Source: JBCDBH01 sp039184055
GTDB lineage: Bacteria; Acidobacteriota; Thermoanaerobaculia; Multivoradales; J023
Assembly (NCBI GenBank): GCA_039184055.1
Contig: JBCDBH010000025.1
Span: forward strand, 1-29,616
Direction of reading: 5' to 3'
Length of the DNA: 29,616 nucleotides
Shown here: positions 8,749 through 16,900 of the stretch, in pieces
How positions within the stretch are numbered: the first letter of the stretch is position 1
Layout: every line of letters begins with the position of its first letter
Program-made: the position numbers and the translations under genes
The notes under the pieces: generated by a model
Databases searched by the model: none
What the model was told of the DNA's origin: nothing
What the model saw: the letters and a program-made list of their open reading frames with translations, nothing else

Positions 8749-9414
8749 TCACGGCAGCGGCGTCAGTTTCTCGAGCAGCGACAAGGTGCGTGGCGCGCGC
8801 TCAGGATGCGCACGAAGGCGCTCCGCGAGCGCATGGAGATCGGCCACCACATCGACATCTCGTCGCCATTCGAGCTGGTCGAGCCGTAGCCCGAGCCGCG
8901 CGCAACGCATACGCGTATCGCTGAGCACCGACTCGGTGCTCCACGCAATCCCTTCGAAGAGCTCTCGATGCAAGGCGTCGCGGTGCAACGCGATCAGGTA
9001 ATAGCCACCGTCCTCGGCGGGACCGATCACGACATCCGTACCGGCGGCCAACCGATCGAATGCCGCAGCGATCGTCTCGACCGGTAGATCTGGCATATCG
9101 ACACCGATCGCCGCGACATAGTCGTGTTCGGTGGTCGCGTGCTCGAGAGCATGAAAGAGCCGCGCGCCGAGGTCGGAGCCTTGCTGCACCATCGGCATGG
9201 GCGCGCCAGCGGGTGGCGACTCACCGGGATCGAGCGCCCATGCGGTGCGCAAAGCGAACGAATCAGCATCTTCGAGCTGAGCGAGTAGATCGTCGTAAAA
9301 CGCAGCGTGGAGCGCGGCCGCCTGATCGGCGGTCACGGCGCCGATCAGGCGTGTCTTTACACGCCCCGGGACAGCCGGCTTGGTGAATACGAGCACAGTG
9401 GGTCGTTCCGACAC
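8749..9414 (-). CDS. DUF2064 / TIGR04282-type glycosyltransferase-like protein
   Basis: The 221-residue product begins TVLVFTKPAVPGRVKTRL, the signature of the DUF2064 family (TIGR04282, an rSAM/selenodomain-associated transferase with a GT-A-like fold). AAIGVDMPDLP and VVIGPAEDGGYYLI are the expected nucleotide-sugar and metal-region motifs, as in related nucleotidyl- and glycosyltransferases. The exact substrate is not known. GTG at 9414 is chosen because GAGGTAAG lies about 11 nt upstream and the first strand follows directly. It heads the minus-strand run toward hbd and is divergent from the DUF62 gene, with 46 bp between the starts. Confidence 0.85.
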   Translation of the reverse strand: MSERPTVLVFTKPAVPGRVKTRLIGAVTADQAAALHAAFYDDLLAQLEDADSFALRTAWALDPGESPPAGAPMPMVQQGSDLGARLFHALEHATTEHDYVAAIGVDMPDLPVETIAAAFDRLAAGTDVVIGPAEDGGYYLIALHRDALHRELFEGIAWSTESVLSDTRMRCARLGLRLDQLEWRRDVDVVADLHALAERLRAHPERAPRTLSLLEKLTPLP

Positions 9415-9460
9415 GCGCGGATCTTACCTCGCGGAACCGGCTCGCCAGTATGCTGAGGTC

Positions 9461-10261
9461 ATGACGATCATCACTTTGCTCACTGACTTCGGAATCGAGG
9501 ATTACTACGTCGGCGCGGTCAAAGGCGTGCTGGCGAGCCGCGCTCCTGGGACGACGCTGATCGACATCAGCCATCAGGTCCCGCCCGGCGAGATCGACAC
9601 CGCGACGTTCCTGCTCCAGGCGGCGGCGCCGAGCTTTCCCGCCGGAACGGTCCACCTAGCGGTGGTCGACCCCGGGGTCGGCACCTCGCGTCGCTGTCTC
9701 GCCGTCGCCGTCGATGACGCCTATTTCGTTGCACCCGACAACGGACTCTTGACGCCCTTCGTCACACATGGTGAGGTGGTAGCCGTAGATCGAACCGATT
9801 TGGACCTGGCGACGCCCAGGGGACATCGGCCGAGCCACACGTTTCACGGCCGCGACCGCTTCGCACCGATCGCCGCCGCTCTGGCGACGGGTACGCGGCT
9901 GACCGAGCTCGGTCCACGGATCGACGACGCGATCGTCACCGACCGCCCCAGACCTCGTCGTGAAGAGGGTGCGCTGGTCGGTCATGTCGTACACATCGAC
10001 CGCTTCGGCAACGCGGTGACGGATATTCCCGCTACCTGGCTACCAATGGGCCCAGTGGTCGCCGAAATCGCTGGTATTCGGGTCGACCGGCGAGTCGTCA
10101 CCTACGACGAGCTCCCCGACGACCGACCCGGACTCCTGATCGGCTCACTGCAAACTGTGGAGTTATCGTTCAAAGGAAAGAGTTTTGCAGCCCTTCAAAA
10201 CATCGCCAAAGGGATGCAAGTAAGCATCCTAAATGCTCTTCCACAGCGTTCTTTAGATTGA
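9461..10261 (+). CDS. SAM hydroxide adenosyltransferase (DUF62 family)
   Basis: The 266-residue product starts TIITLLTDFGIEDYYVGAVKGV and includes VVDPGVGTSRR, APDNGLLTPF, HTFHGRDRFAPIAA and HVVHIDRFGNAVTDI. These are the motifs of the DUF62 enzymes that split S-adenosylmethionine with hydroxide into adenosine and methionine, relatives of SAM fluorinase and chlorinase. Without structure-guided alignment I cannot exclude halide use, but hydroxide is the usual activity. ATG at 9461 is used because the family starts directly with this strand; a GAGG lies very close upstream, and longer in-frame extension overlaps the divergent gene. The last 35 or so codons are noticeably more AT-rich than the rest. 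A DUF4177 gene follows after 24 nt. Confidence 0.92.
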   Translation: MTIITLLTDFGIEDYYVGAVKGVLASRAPGTTLIDISHQVPPGEIDTATFLLQAAAPSFPAGTVHLAVVDPGVGTSRRCLAVAVDDAYFVAPDNGLLTPFVTHGEVVAVDRTDLDLATPRGHRPSHTFHGRDRFAPIAAALATGTRLTELGPRIDDAIVTDRPRPRREEGALVGHVVHIDRFGNAVTDIPATWLPMGPVVAEIAGIRVDRRVVTYDELPDDRPGLLIGSLQTVELSFKGKSFAALQNIAKGMQVSILNALPQRSLD

Positions 10262-10285
10262 TAGAACAAGCCTAGGAGGTAAGGA

Positions 10286-10474
10286 GTGATCCGCTGGGAG
10301 TACAAGATCATCAATATCCGAAGCGAGAATTATCGCCTCGATCCCAAAGCAGTCGGACAATTGGATGCGCTCGGTCACAAAGGCTGGGAGCTCGTCGGGT
10401 TGACCTCGGTCAACTTTAAAACCGGCGCCACCGACAACATCGCCATGGTCTTCAAACGCCCGATCGAAGGCTAG
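10286..10474 (+). CDS. Small DUF4177-like protein
   Basis: This 62-residue protein has WEYKIINI at the N-terminus and LDALGHKGWELVGLTSV in the middle, the pattern of the DUF4177 family (small cytoplasmic proteins of unknown function with a W-E-Y-K start and a G-W-E-L-V centre). Despite the GTG start the gene is convincing, because AGGAGGT at 10274-10280 lies 5 nt upstream. It follows the DUF62 gene by 24 nt and shares the local drop in GC. No function can be assigned. Confidence 0.8.
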   Translation: MIRWEYKIINIRSENYRLDPKAVGQLDALGHKGWELVGLTSVNFKTGATDNIAMVFKRPIEG

Positions 10475-10531
10475 CGCGCGCCCGCGTGCGTGCCGGCACG
10501 CGCTCGCTCAAAGCGGCGTTTCGAGCCACGC

Positions 10532-10747
10532 CTACTCGTCGAGACGTGGCGGACGGCTGATCAAAGCTTTGGCACCCAGGGCGACCGCGGCACCGAACGC
10601 CAGCGCCACCAGCGCCGGCCCCCAGGTCCGCATCGCTGGAACCCATCCCACCTCACGTTCGATGCTGTCACGCAGCGACTCGAGTCGACGCTCGGCGTCC
10701 CGTCGTTTCGCGTTCAGGTTCTCGACCGCTCGATCTCGTTCGTTCAT
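10532..10747 (-). CDS. Small single-pass membrane protein (DUF3618/YtxH-like)
   Basis: The 71-residue product has a charged, probably helical N-terminal half (residues 1-33, rich in Arg, Glu and Asp with an RRLESLRDSIEREV segment) and one membrane span at about 44-66 (ALVALAFGAAVALGAKAL). Its start overlaps the holin-X gene stop by 4 bp (ATGA), so the two are translationally coupled. Small proteins of this shape (DUF3618 or YtxH-like) commonly follow holin-X genes in Actinobacteria, but the match here is by shape and context only. Confidence 0.7.
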   Translation of the reverse strand: MNERDRAVENLNAKRRDAERRLESLRDSIEREVGWVPAMRTWGPALVALAFGAAVALGAKALISRPPRLDE

Positions 10748-11250
10748 GCCCTATCCTCTCGTGACGCGGTAGCGCGTCTCCGGTCATCACCCCGACGCCC
10801 CTCGACGTCCCGATAGGGTGCGACTTCGTCTTCGATGAACATCTTGTCGCGCCACCAGGTGACGTGATCGTCGACCCTGCTGAAGATCTGCTTGACGTGG
10901 CCCAAAGCGCCACGACCAAACAAGAAGAGCGTACCGGCCGCGACCAAGAACACGAGCAAGAAGAGACCGGTCACCCACGCGGTAGCCTCGTAAACCCCGA
11001 TCCCGCCCGACCACCATTCAGACGACATCCACTGCAACGCCAGGATGGCGGCGGCATAGAGAAAGCCGATCGCCCAGAAGAGCAGAAAGAGCAGCACGAC
11101 GAGCGCCGCCACCGCCACGCCGAGCTTTTTGCCACCACGCGCGGCGTCGATCTTGGCGATCTCGAGCTCGGCTTTGACCACCTCGACGATCGAGGCGGCG
11201 AGAGATGTGAAGACCTCTTTCCAGGTCAGACGGGGGCGGCGATCGACCAT
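10744..11250 (-). CDS. Holin-X (phage holin superfamily III-like) membrane protein
   Basis: The 168-residue protein has a short amphipathic leader with SLAASIVEVVKAELEIAK, then two or three hydrophobic spans at about 43-75 and 88-113, and a charged C-terminal tail. This matches the PF07332-type 'putative actinobacterial holin-X' family. Despite the name these are usually chromosomal membrane proteins of unknown role, and nothing phage-like surrounds it. The gene begins 5 nt after the VWFA-related gene and overlaps the next small membrane-protein gene by 4 bp, so it sits inside a packed operon. Confidence 0.75.
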   Translation of the reverse strand: MVDRRPRLTWKEVFTSLAASIVEVVKAELEIAKIDAARGGKKLGVAVAALVVLLFLLFWAIGFLYAAAILALQWMSSEWWSGGIGVYEATAWVTGLFLLVFLVAAGTLFLFGRGALGHVKQIFSRVDDHVTWWRDKMFIEDEVAPYRDVEGRRGDDRRRATASREDRA

Positions 11251-11255
11251 CGTGT

Positions 11256-12926
11256 TCAGGATCCTACGTTGAGGCCACGAGAGACATACGCGTCGATGGC
11301 GCCGATCTCGTCTCGGACTCCGACCGCCACCAGCATCCGTCCGCCTCGTAGCTGTAGATTGATGACGTATTCCCAGTGCGACTGCTGCTGCTCGTCGGTC
11401 GCGGGCACATCGATCGGCACGGTCACGTCTTGGACTTCGGACATGCCGCCGTCGTCGTCACGCGCCGCGATCGTCAGACGGAGCCGGCCGCGATTCATCT
11501 CTTCCTGAGGCAGGAAGTTGATCTTGTCCATCGGCACGCGAATCGCCAGGGGCACCGAGTAGTGACCGTTGCGATCAGGAGTCGGCCGACCGAATTCGAG
11601 CGCGACGTCGAGGTCGTTGCGCTGGTACCCATAGTGCAGGGTGGCCAAGGTCGATTCCGACATCCGACGCTCGACCGACTTGTCGCGATAGCCCTCACGA
11701 TGACGAACCCGTAGCCAGCGCTCCTTCACTTTGACATCGAGGCGGTGGTAGCGCCCACTACCCGCGCTCGCCGGCGAATAACCGATCGAGTAGTAGTTGT
11801 CGAAGTCTTCGGCGATCCGTTCGAGCATCGGCGTCCAGTTGTTGGTGTTCATCACCGCGCGACCACCGGTCTCGTCGGCGATCAAACGCAACGGCGCCTG
11901 GATGTTGTGAAAGTAGGTCTGATCGATCTGCGCGCCACCGCCAGCGGTCTGGTTGCGCACGTCGATATAGGAATAGGTACGCAAGCCCGCCGCGTCGAGC
12001 GAGTAAAACGTCACGCGATTGGCATTGGCCTGCGCGGTGAGCTCCTGATACCGACGGGTGAGGTCGTATCGGAAGCTCTCCATGATGTAGCTGGTCTCAC
12101 CGAACGCATCGCTCATGGCGTAGAAGATGTCTTCACCAGCCCGTAGATCAACACCATCGCTGATGTACATCAACGCTTTGCGTCCCGGCAACCCGGCCAA
12201 ACCTTCGACGATCTCTTTGAGGGCGGTGATGCTGAACGACAGGTCGTTGAATCGCCCTTCGACATAGGTGTACGCGCGACCCTGCACGTCGATCGCATTC
12301 TCGGCGTTGTAGATGGCGTCGAGAATGTCGCGCCGATCGGAGCTGTGGTGCACCGCGTGCGCCGAGATCTCCTCGAGATCGTAGAGGGTCGAGGCGATGA
12401 TCTCTGGATCACCGGTAAACGGCACCCGTTGCTTGAGCGACCGGTCATAGGTCACCAGCATCACCTTGTCGCCGGTGCGCAGACGCGTGCGAAGAAAGGT
12501 GCGCAAATGACCGAAGACTCGGTTACGACTAAAGGGATGCAGGTTGAAATTATCGACGTAGACCACCAGATGGAGACGTTGATCTTCCGGTACCGCGCGC
12601 TTCTCGCGCCCCGGTAGATCCGGCACGTCGATCAGGTCGAGATCGAGATCGCCCTGCACGCCGCCATCGCGGACCTCGTAGAAATTGGTGATCGCCACCG
12701 GCCGACCGCTGTGCTCGAGAATGAAGTCGTCTTTGGTCAAACCGGTAACCCGGTTGCCCTTCTTGTCGGTGACATAGACCTCGAGATTGACGACATTGAC
12801 GTCGACGACCTCGCCGAGCATGAGGTCGATCGGGTCCTCGGACGGAGCGTCTTCTTGGGCGCATGCCGCCGCCGCCACGAAAGCGAGCAGGATGGCGACG
12901 AGCCACGTGATGCGTTGAGTGTTCAT
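11256..12926 (-). CDS. Secreted VWFA-related Acidobacterial-domain protein
   Basis: This 556-residue protein matches the VWFA-related family expanded in Acidobacteria (TIGR03436). A signal peptide at about 1-23 ends AAAACAQ; cleavage after Ala23 or lipidation at Cys22 are both possible. A linker domain (VVNLEVYVTDKKGNRVTGLTKDDFILEHSG, about 45-74 when read with gaps) leads to a von Willebrand A-like core (about 118-350) with VVYVDNFN, LVTYDRS and MYISDGVD. The C-terminal part has the family YYSIGYSP and RVRHREGY elements. The MIDAS is degenerate: the first strand reads D125-N-F-N rather than DxSxS. The ATG has a GGAG site about 8 nt upstream. It probably acts in the periplasm or on the surface in protein binding; the ligand is unknown. 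It is the strongest lineage marker in the window. Confidence 0.9.
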   Translation of the reverse strand: MNTQRITWLVAILLAFVAAAACAQEDAPSEDPIDLMLGEVVDVNVVNLEVYVTDKKGNRVTGLTKDDFILEHSGRPVAITNFYEVRDGGVQGDLDLDLIDVPDLPGREKRAVPEDQRLHLVVYVDNFNLHPFSRNRVFGHLRTFLRTRLRTGDKVMLVTYDRSLKQRVPFTGDPEIIASTLYDLEEISAHAVHHSSDRRDILDAIYNAENAIDVQGRAYTYVEGRFNDLSFSITALKEIVEGLAGLPGRKALMYISDGVDLRAGEDIFYAMSDAFGETSYIMESFRYDLTRRYQELTAQANANRVTFYSLDAAGLRTYSYIDVRNQTAGGGAQIDQTYFHNIQAPLRLIADETGGRAVMNTNNWTPMLERIAEDFDNYYSIGYSPASAGSGRYHRLDVKVKERWLRVRHREGYRDKSVERRMSESTLATLHYGYQRNDLDVALEFGRPTPDRNGHYSVPLAIRVPMDKINFLPQEEMNRGRLRLTIAARDDDGGMSEVQDVTVPIDVPATDEQQQSHWEYVINLQLRGGRMLVAVGVRDEIGAIDAYVSRGLNVGS

Positions 12927-12971
12927 GGTGTCATCTCCGTTCGTTGGTAAAAGCCGTCGACAACAGGCCGA

Positions 12972-14024
12972 TTATACGGTCCGTTGTCCGACAGTGCCCG
13001 CGCTTGCGCGCATGACGTGAGCGACGATCCGGTCGCCATGCTCGCGCGCGTTTTCGATGAAAATCCGGTTGGTGCGGCGTCCCGCTTGAATCGTCCCGGC
13101 GACATAAAGACCCGGCACGTTGGTCTCACAGGTCTCGGGATCGAATCGTGGCACCAGGGTTTCGTCGTCGATCTCGATGCCACAGCGCCGTTCGAAGTCG
13201 GCGTCGGGGGTGTAGCCGATCAGGACATAGACCGCGTCGGTCTCGAGACTCGTCGCACCCTCGGGGCCATCGAGCAAGAGCCGGCGGACCGTGCCGTCTT
13301 CGACGAAAGCGCGTACTTCCGTTTCGAATCGTGCGCGGATCGAGCCTTCGGCGATCCGGTTCTCGAGATCGGGTTTGAGCCAGTATTTGACCGACTTCTT
13401 GAGCTCGGCGCGACGGTGGATGACGGTGACCTCGACACCATTGCGCCACAGCTCGAGCGCGGCCTCGGAAGCGGTATTGCCACCCCCGACCAAGACCACC
13501 CGTCGACCATAATGTGGATACGGTTCGTCGTAGTAGCTCCGTACCCAGTCGAGCTCCTCACCCGGCACGCCCAGCATCTTCGGCTGACCAAAATAGCCCG
13601 TGGCGAGCACCACGCGACGAGCCGGACGAACACGTGCCACGCCACGATAGGTGGTATGCACCGCGAAACCGTCGTCTCGACGCTCGACCCGGTCGACATC
13701 CTCATAGAGCGCCAAGGGAAGTCGGTAGCGCCGCGCGACGCCCTGGTAATAAACCACCGCCTCCTCACGATTCGGCTTGGCGTTCGGGATCGAAAACGGC
13801 ACGTCGGCGATCTCGAGAAGATCCCGCGTCGAGAAGTAGGTCATCAGTCGGGGAAATCTCAGCAAACCGGCGCACAGCGGACCGGAGTCGACGAGCAGCA
13901 CCGACAAGCCAGCGCGGCGCGCCGCCGCGCCGATCGAGATCGCGGTCGGTCCAGCGCCGACGATCAACAGATCGGGCGTGGCCGGCTCGGGGTCGTGAAA
14001 TCGCGTCATGACAGGTTCAGACAT
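12972..14024 (-). CDS. ypdA: YpdA-like FAD/NAD(P)-dependent oxidoreductase (bacillithiol-disulfide reductase family)
   Basis: The 350-residue product is a two-dinucleotide-fold flavoprotein: the FAD site GAGPTA is at 23-28 and the NAD(P) site GGGNTA at 180-185. YFSTRDLLEIADVPF, ATGYFGQP, LIGYTPDADF, CETNVPGLYVAG and NRIFIENAREHG match the layout of YpdA, the bacillithiol-disulfide reductase of Firmicutes. There is no CxxC redox pair, as expected for YpdA. The conserved N-terminal Cys of the Firmicute GGGPCG motif is Thr here. ATG at 14024 or the adjacent GTG at 14027 overlaps the thiD stop, so coupling is likely. The gene lies 45 nt before the VWFA-related gene. Family membership is firm; the thiol substrate is uncertain. 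Confidence 0.85.
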   Translation of the reverse strand: MSEPVMTRFHDPEPATPDLLIVGAGPTAISIGAAARRAGLSVLLVDSGPLCAGLLRFPRLMTYFSTRDLLEIADVPFSIPNAKPNREEAVVYYQGVARRYRLPLALYEDVDRVERRDDGFAVHTTYRGVARVRPARRVVLATGYFGQPKMLGVPGEELDWVRSYYDEPYPHYGRRVVLVGGGNTASEAALELWRNGVEVTVIHRRAELKKSVKYWLKPDLENRIAEGSIRARFETEVRAFVEDGTVRRLLLDGPEGATSLETDAVYVLIGYTPDADFERRCGIEIDDETLVPRFDPETCETNVPGLYVAGTIQAGRRTNRIFIENAREHGDRIVAHVMRASAGTVGQRTV

Positions 14025-14871
14025 CACGTTTCGAGAATTCGCTGCTTCGATACAAATGGTTCACCGGCCCGTGCCCCGAGCCGAGCGGGAACGCCGCCTG
14101 GATCGCGCCGTGCAGGTAGTCGATCGCGCCACCGACCGCATCCACCAGAGCCTCGCCTCGTGCCAGTCGACTCGCCACCGCCGAGGACAAGGTGCAACCC
14201 GTACCGTGTGTGTTGGCCGAATCGATCCGTGGATGAACAAAGCGATGCTGATCACCACCTCCGGTCACGAGAAGATCCACCACCTCGTCACCCTCGGCAT
14301 GGCCACCCTTGAGCAAGACCGCCGCATGATCCGGGAGACCCGTGGCGAGTCGCAACGCGAGCGCCAGACGTCCAGCTTCGTCAGTGGGTTCGTCGGTATC
14401 ACCGGCCAACCGAGCCGCTTCGGGTAGATTCGGCGTCACGATGAAATGACGGTCCACCACCGAGGCGAGTGGCATCAGCCGCTCGACCACCGCCGCGACC
14501 GCGTCGTCAGCGAGCAGGGCCGCACCGCTCTTCGCCACCATCACCGGATCGAGCACCACCACTGCCGGCCGATGCGCCGCCAACCGTTCGGCCACCGTGT
14601 CGACGATCGCGGTATCGGCGAGCATACCGATCTTCACCGCGTCGACACCTATATCGTCGAAGACCGCGTCGATCTGCGCCGCCACCATCGCCGGCGGCAC
14701 GGCGTGAACCGCGCGAACCTCACGAGTATTCTGCGCCGTCAAAGCGGTGATCACCGACATCCCATAGACGCCATGCGCATCGAACGTCTTGAGATCGGCC
14801 TGAATCCCCGCACCACCCCCGGAATCCGAACCGGCGATGGTCAGCACCCGTGGTGGGGTCGATCGCGTCAT
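14017..14871 (-). CDS. thiD: Hydroxymethylpyrimidine / phosphomethylpyrimidine kinase ThiD
   Basis: The 284-residue product is a ThiD-type kinase of the ribokinase fold that phosphorylates HMP and HMP-P in thiamine synthesis. The N-terminal TIAGSDSGGGAGIQADLK, the DPVMVAKSG strand, TPNLPEAARL and the C-terminal NTHGTGCTLSSA (anion hole and catalytic Asp region) are all present. ATG at 14871 overlaps the lgt stop by one base (TGATG), and the 3' end overlaps the ypdA start, so all three are coupled. No other thiamine gene or TPP riboswitch is visible nearby. Confidence 0.95.
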   Translation of the reverse strand: MTRSTPPRVLTIAGSDSGGGAGIQADLKTFDAHGVYGMSVITALTAQNTREVRAVHAVPPAMVAAQIDAVFDDIGVDAVKIGMLADTAIVDTVAERLAAHRPAVVVLDPVMVAKSGAALLADDAVAAVVERLMPLASVVDRHFIVTPNLPEAARLAGDTDEPTDEAGRLALALRLATGLPDHAAVLLKGGHAEGDEVVDLLVTGGGDQHRFVHPRIDSANTHGTGCTLSSAVASRLARGEALVDAVGGAIDYLHGAIQAAFPLGSGHGPVNHLYRSSEFSKRDV

Positions 14872-15707
14872 CACATGGCCTCCGCTGGACGCCCGCGTCG
14901 TCGACTGAGCAACAAGCCGATCAACAACACGAGCAGGGTCAAACTGATCATCTGTGCCATGGTCAAGGTGTCACCGACGAAAAAACGATCGTCCTTGAGA
15001 CGCAGGAACTCGATGCTGAAACGCTCGATCGCGAGCAGCGCGAACACGATCAAACCCGGCACGCCTGGAGTGTTCGATCGCGACAGCAGCCACAGGCCGA
15101 TCCCCCAGATGATCAGCGCCAGCCCGGTTTCGTAGAGCTGTGTCGGGTGCACGGCCACCCAAGCGTTGGGCGCAAGACCGGCGGGAAGGTCGACATCCCA
15201 CGTACTCCGCAAAAACGTCGCGTTGGTCGGGGGCAAGCCATGTTTGAACACCACGCCCCACGGCAGATCGGTCGGTTTGCCATAGTCGTCACCGACCAGA
15301 AAGCAACCGAGCCGCCCGACACCGTAACCGAGAGCCAAACCCGCCGCCGCCGCGTCCAGCGTCCGCCATCGCGGCATCTTGCGACGCCAGATCACAAGAA
15401 GCGCCGCCAGCGTGCCGGCGATCATGCCGCCGTACCAGACCAGCCCGGAACGCGAGAGTAGATTCGGCAAGAACACGGAGAGCGTCTCTTCACGAAACAC
15501 CATGAGCGTCGCGTAGTACACCTTTGCACCGAGGATGCCAAAGATCCCAGCGGCAAAAAGCACCTCGCTCGCATCCTCCTCATCACCCACGCCGAGCTGC
15601 CGTAGACCCCGTGAAAACTGCCAGAAGGCGGCAAAAAACGCCGCCACCAGCGCGGGTCCGAACGGGCTGATCTCGAAGTCACCGATACTGAAAAGGCTCT
15701 CGATCAT
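14871..15707 (-). CDS. lgt: Prolipoprotein diacylglyceryl transferase Lgt
   Basis: The 278-residue polytopic inner-membrane enzyme transfers diacylglycerol from phosphatidylglycerol to the lipobox cysteine of prolipoproteins. The motif GYGVGRLGCFLVGDDYGKP at 127-145 is the Lgt signature with its essential Arg, and VHPTQLYE at 186-193 is the second family block. About seven hydrophobic spans are visible. The position of the E. coli catalytic-region His (FHGG) reads WYGG here, a Tyr variant seen in other lineages. The ATG has an AGGA site 5 nt upstream. It heads the packed minus-strand run with thiD and ypdA. Confidence 0.94.
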   Translation of the reverse strand: MIESLFSIGDFEISPFGPALVAAFFAAFWQFSRGLRQLGVGDEEDASEVLFAAGIFGILGAKVYYATLMVFREETLSVFLPNLLSRSGLVWYGGMIAGTLAALLVIWRRKMPRWRTLDAAAAGLALGYGVGRLGCFLVGDDYGKPTDLPWGVVFKHGLPPTNATFLRSTWDVDLPAGLAPNAWVAVHPTQLYETGLALIIWGIGLWLLSRSNTPGVPGLIVFALLAIERFSIEFLRLKDDRFFVGDTLTMAQMISLTLLVLLIGLLLSRRRGRPAEAM

Positions 15708-15907
15708 GAACGTCCTGAGTGGCTGAATCGGTCGAGCGCGGCCGAGCGGGAAACCTTCCCCGTCGGCCTCCGGGCGGGAGGCGAGCAGCCTATCATCGCC
15801 ACCGAAATCCCGGCGTCAAAACGGCACGAGCACACGCGACGTCAACGATAAGAAGCGAGATCCGTGCCAGAATCCCCGTCGTCAACTCATTGTGAGCTCG
15901 TTCACTC

Positions 15908-16900
15908 ATGGACTTCGTCCCGCAACGCATCCCCGCCCACATCCGCGAGATCCGCGCCGATCGCGGTGACGACCGCGTCCGTCTCGACCGCGTCCTCGTC
16001 CGTCGCCTCGCCGACCTCCCCGATCTGTCGCGCGCGCGGATTCAAGGCTGGATCCGTGACGGACGGGTGCGGATCAATGGCGAGGTGCGTGAACGCAGCG
16101 CACACCGGGTCGAGAACCGCGACCTCCTCGCCGTCGCTGTACCGACTCTCGTTCTCGACAAGCCCGAAGTCCTGCCGCAACCGGTACCGCTCGACATCCT
16201 CCATGAAGACGAGCACCTGATCGCCCTCGACAAACCGGCCGGCATCGTCGTCCACCCCACTTGGGGTCATAAAGATCAGACGATCGTCAACGGTCTGCTC
16301 TGGCATTGTCGCGATCAGGGCATCCGCCCCTCGCTGCTCCATCGGCTCGACCGTGGCACCAGCGGGGTGCTGCTCGCTGGCAAGAGTCGCGAGATGTTCA
16401 AGAGCTGGGCCCGTCAGCTGCGCCGTCGGCAGATCCGCAAGGAATACCTCGCGCTCGTCCATGGCGTGCCCGACGTCACGTCGGGGCGAATCGATCTGCC
16501 GATCGAGCGCGACCCGGAGGTGCCGCTCAAGATGCGGATCGGCCCGGATGGCAAGAACAGCCTGACGCTGTGGCAGCTCGTCGCCGCTGCCGAGGATCGA
16601 AGTTTGTCGTTGCTGCGGTGTCGGATCATTACCGGACGTACGCATCAGATTCGGGTGCATCTGAACGCTAGGGGTTGGCCGATTGTGGGGGATGGGTTGT
16701 ATGGGGGTGATGATGGGTGGCGTCGGCTTGCTGATCCGGCCGTGGCGGAGGTCTGTCGGGCGCTCGAGTTTCATGCGCTTCATGCTGAGCGGATGGAGCT
16801 GACGCATCCTGGGAGTCAAGCTTCACTGGCAATCGTGGCGCCTGTGCCGGAGCGGATTCAGAGGTTACTGAGGCTGGATCGGCTTCGATTCGGCGATTGA
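15908..16900 (+). CDS. RluA-family pseudouridine synthase with S4 domain
   Basis: The 330-residue protein has an N-terminal S4 RNA-binding domain (about 22-80: RLDRVLVRRL...SRARIQGWIRDGRVRING) and an RluA/RluD-type catalytic domain with HRLDRGTSG at 145-153, where D148 is the catalytic aspartate. KEYLALVHG and GRTHQIRVHL are further family blocks. It isomerises uridine in rRNA; the S4-containing form is most like RluD or RluC, but the site is not determinable here. Codon choice changes sharply after about residue 230, moving from C-ending to G- and T-rich codons. No close ribosome-binding site was found. It is divergent from lgt across about 200 bp. Confidence 0.93.
   Translation: MDFVPQRIPAHIREIRADRGDDRVRLDRVLVRRLADLPDLSRARIQGWIRDGRVRINGEVRERSAHRVENRDLLAVAVPTLVLDKPEVLPQPVPLDILHEDEHLIALDKPAGIVVHPTWGHKDQTIVNGLLWHCRDQGIRPSLLHRLDRGTSGVLLAGKSREMFKSWARQLRRRQIRKEYLALVHGVPDVTSGRIDLPIERDPEVPLKMRIGPDGKNSLTLWQLVAAAEDRSLSLLRCRIITGRTHQIRVHLNARGWPIVGDGLYGGDDGWRRLADPAVAEVCRALEFHALHAERMELTHPGSQASLAIVAPVPERIQRLLRLDRLRFGD

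Noticed and set aside
9461..10261. SAM-dependent halogenase (fluorinase/chlorinase)
   Set aside because: Related fold, but the sequence and context fit the common DUF62 hydroxide adenosyltransferases; no halometabolite genes are nearby.
10488..10501. Palindrome GCGTGCCGGCACGC as a terminator between convergent genes
   Set aside because: It is a perfect 14-bp dyad, but with no loop and no T-run on either side; too weak to call.
10744..11250. Prophage lysis gene (holin)
   Set aside because: Holin-X family proteins are common on chromosomes, and no phage structural, lysin or integrase gene is nearby.
15708..15907. Promoters for lgt and the RluA-type gene
   Set aside because: The 200-bp gap must hold divergent promoters, but no convincing -35/-10 pair was found; only a small GCCTCC/GGAGGC hairpin at 15766-15782.
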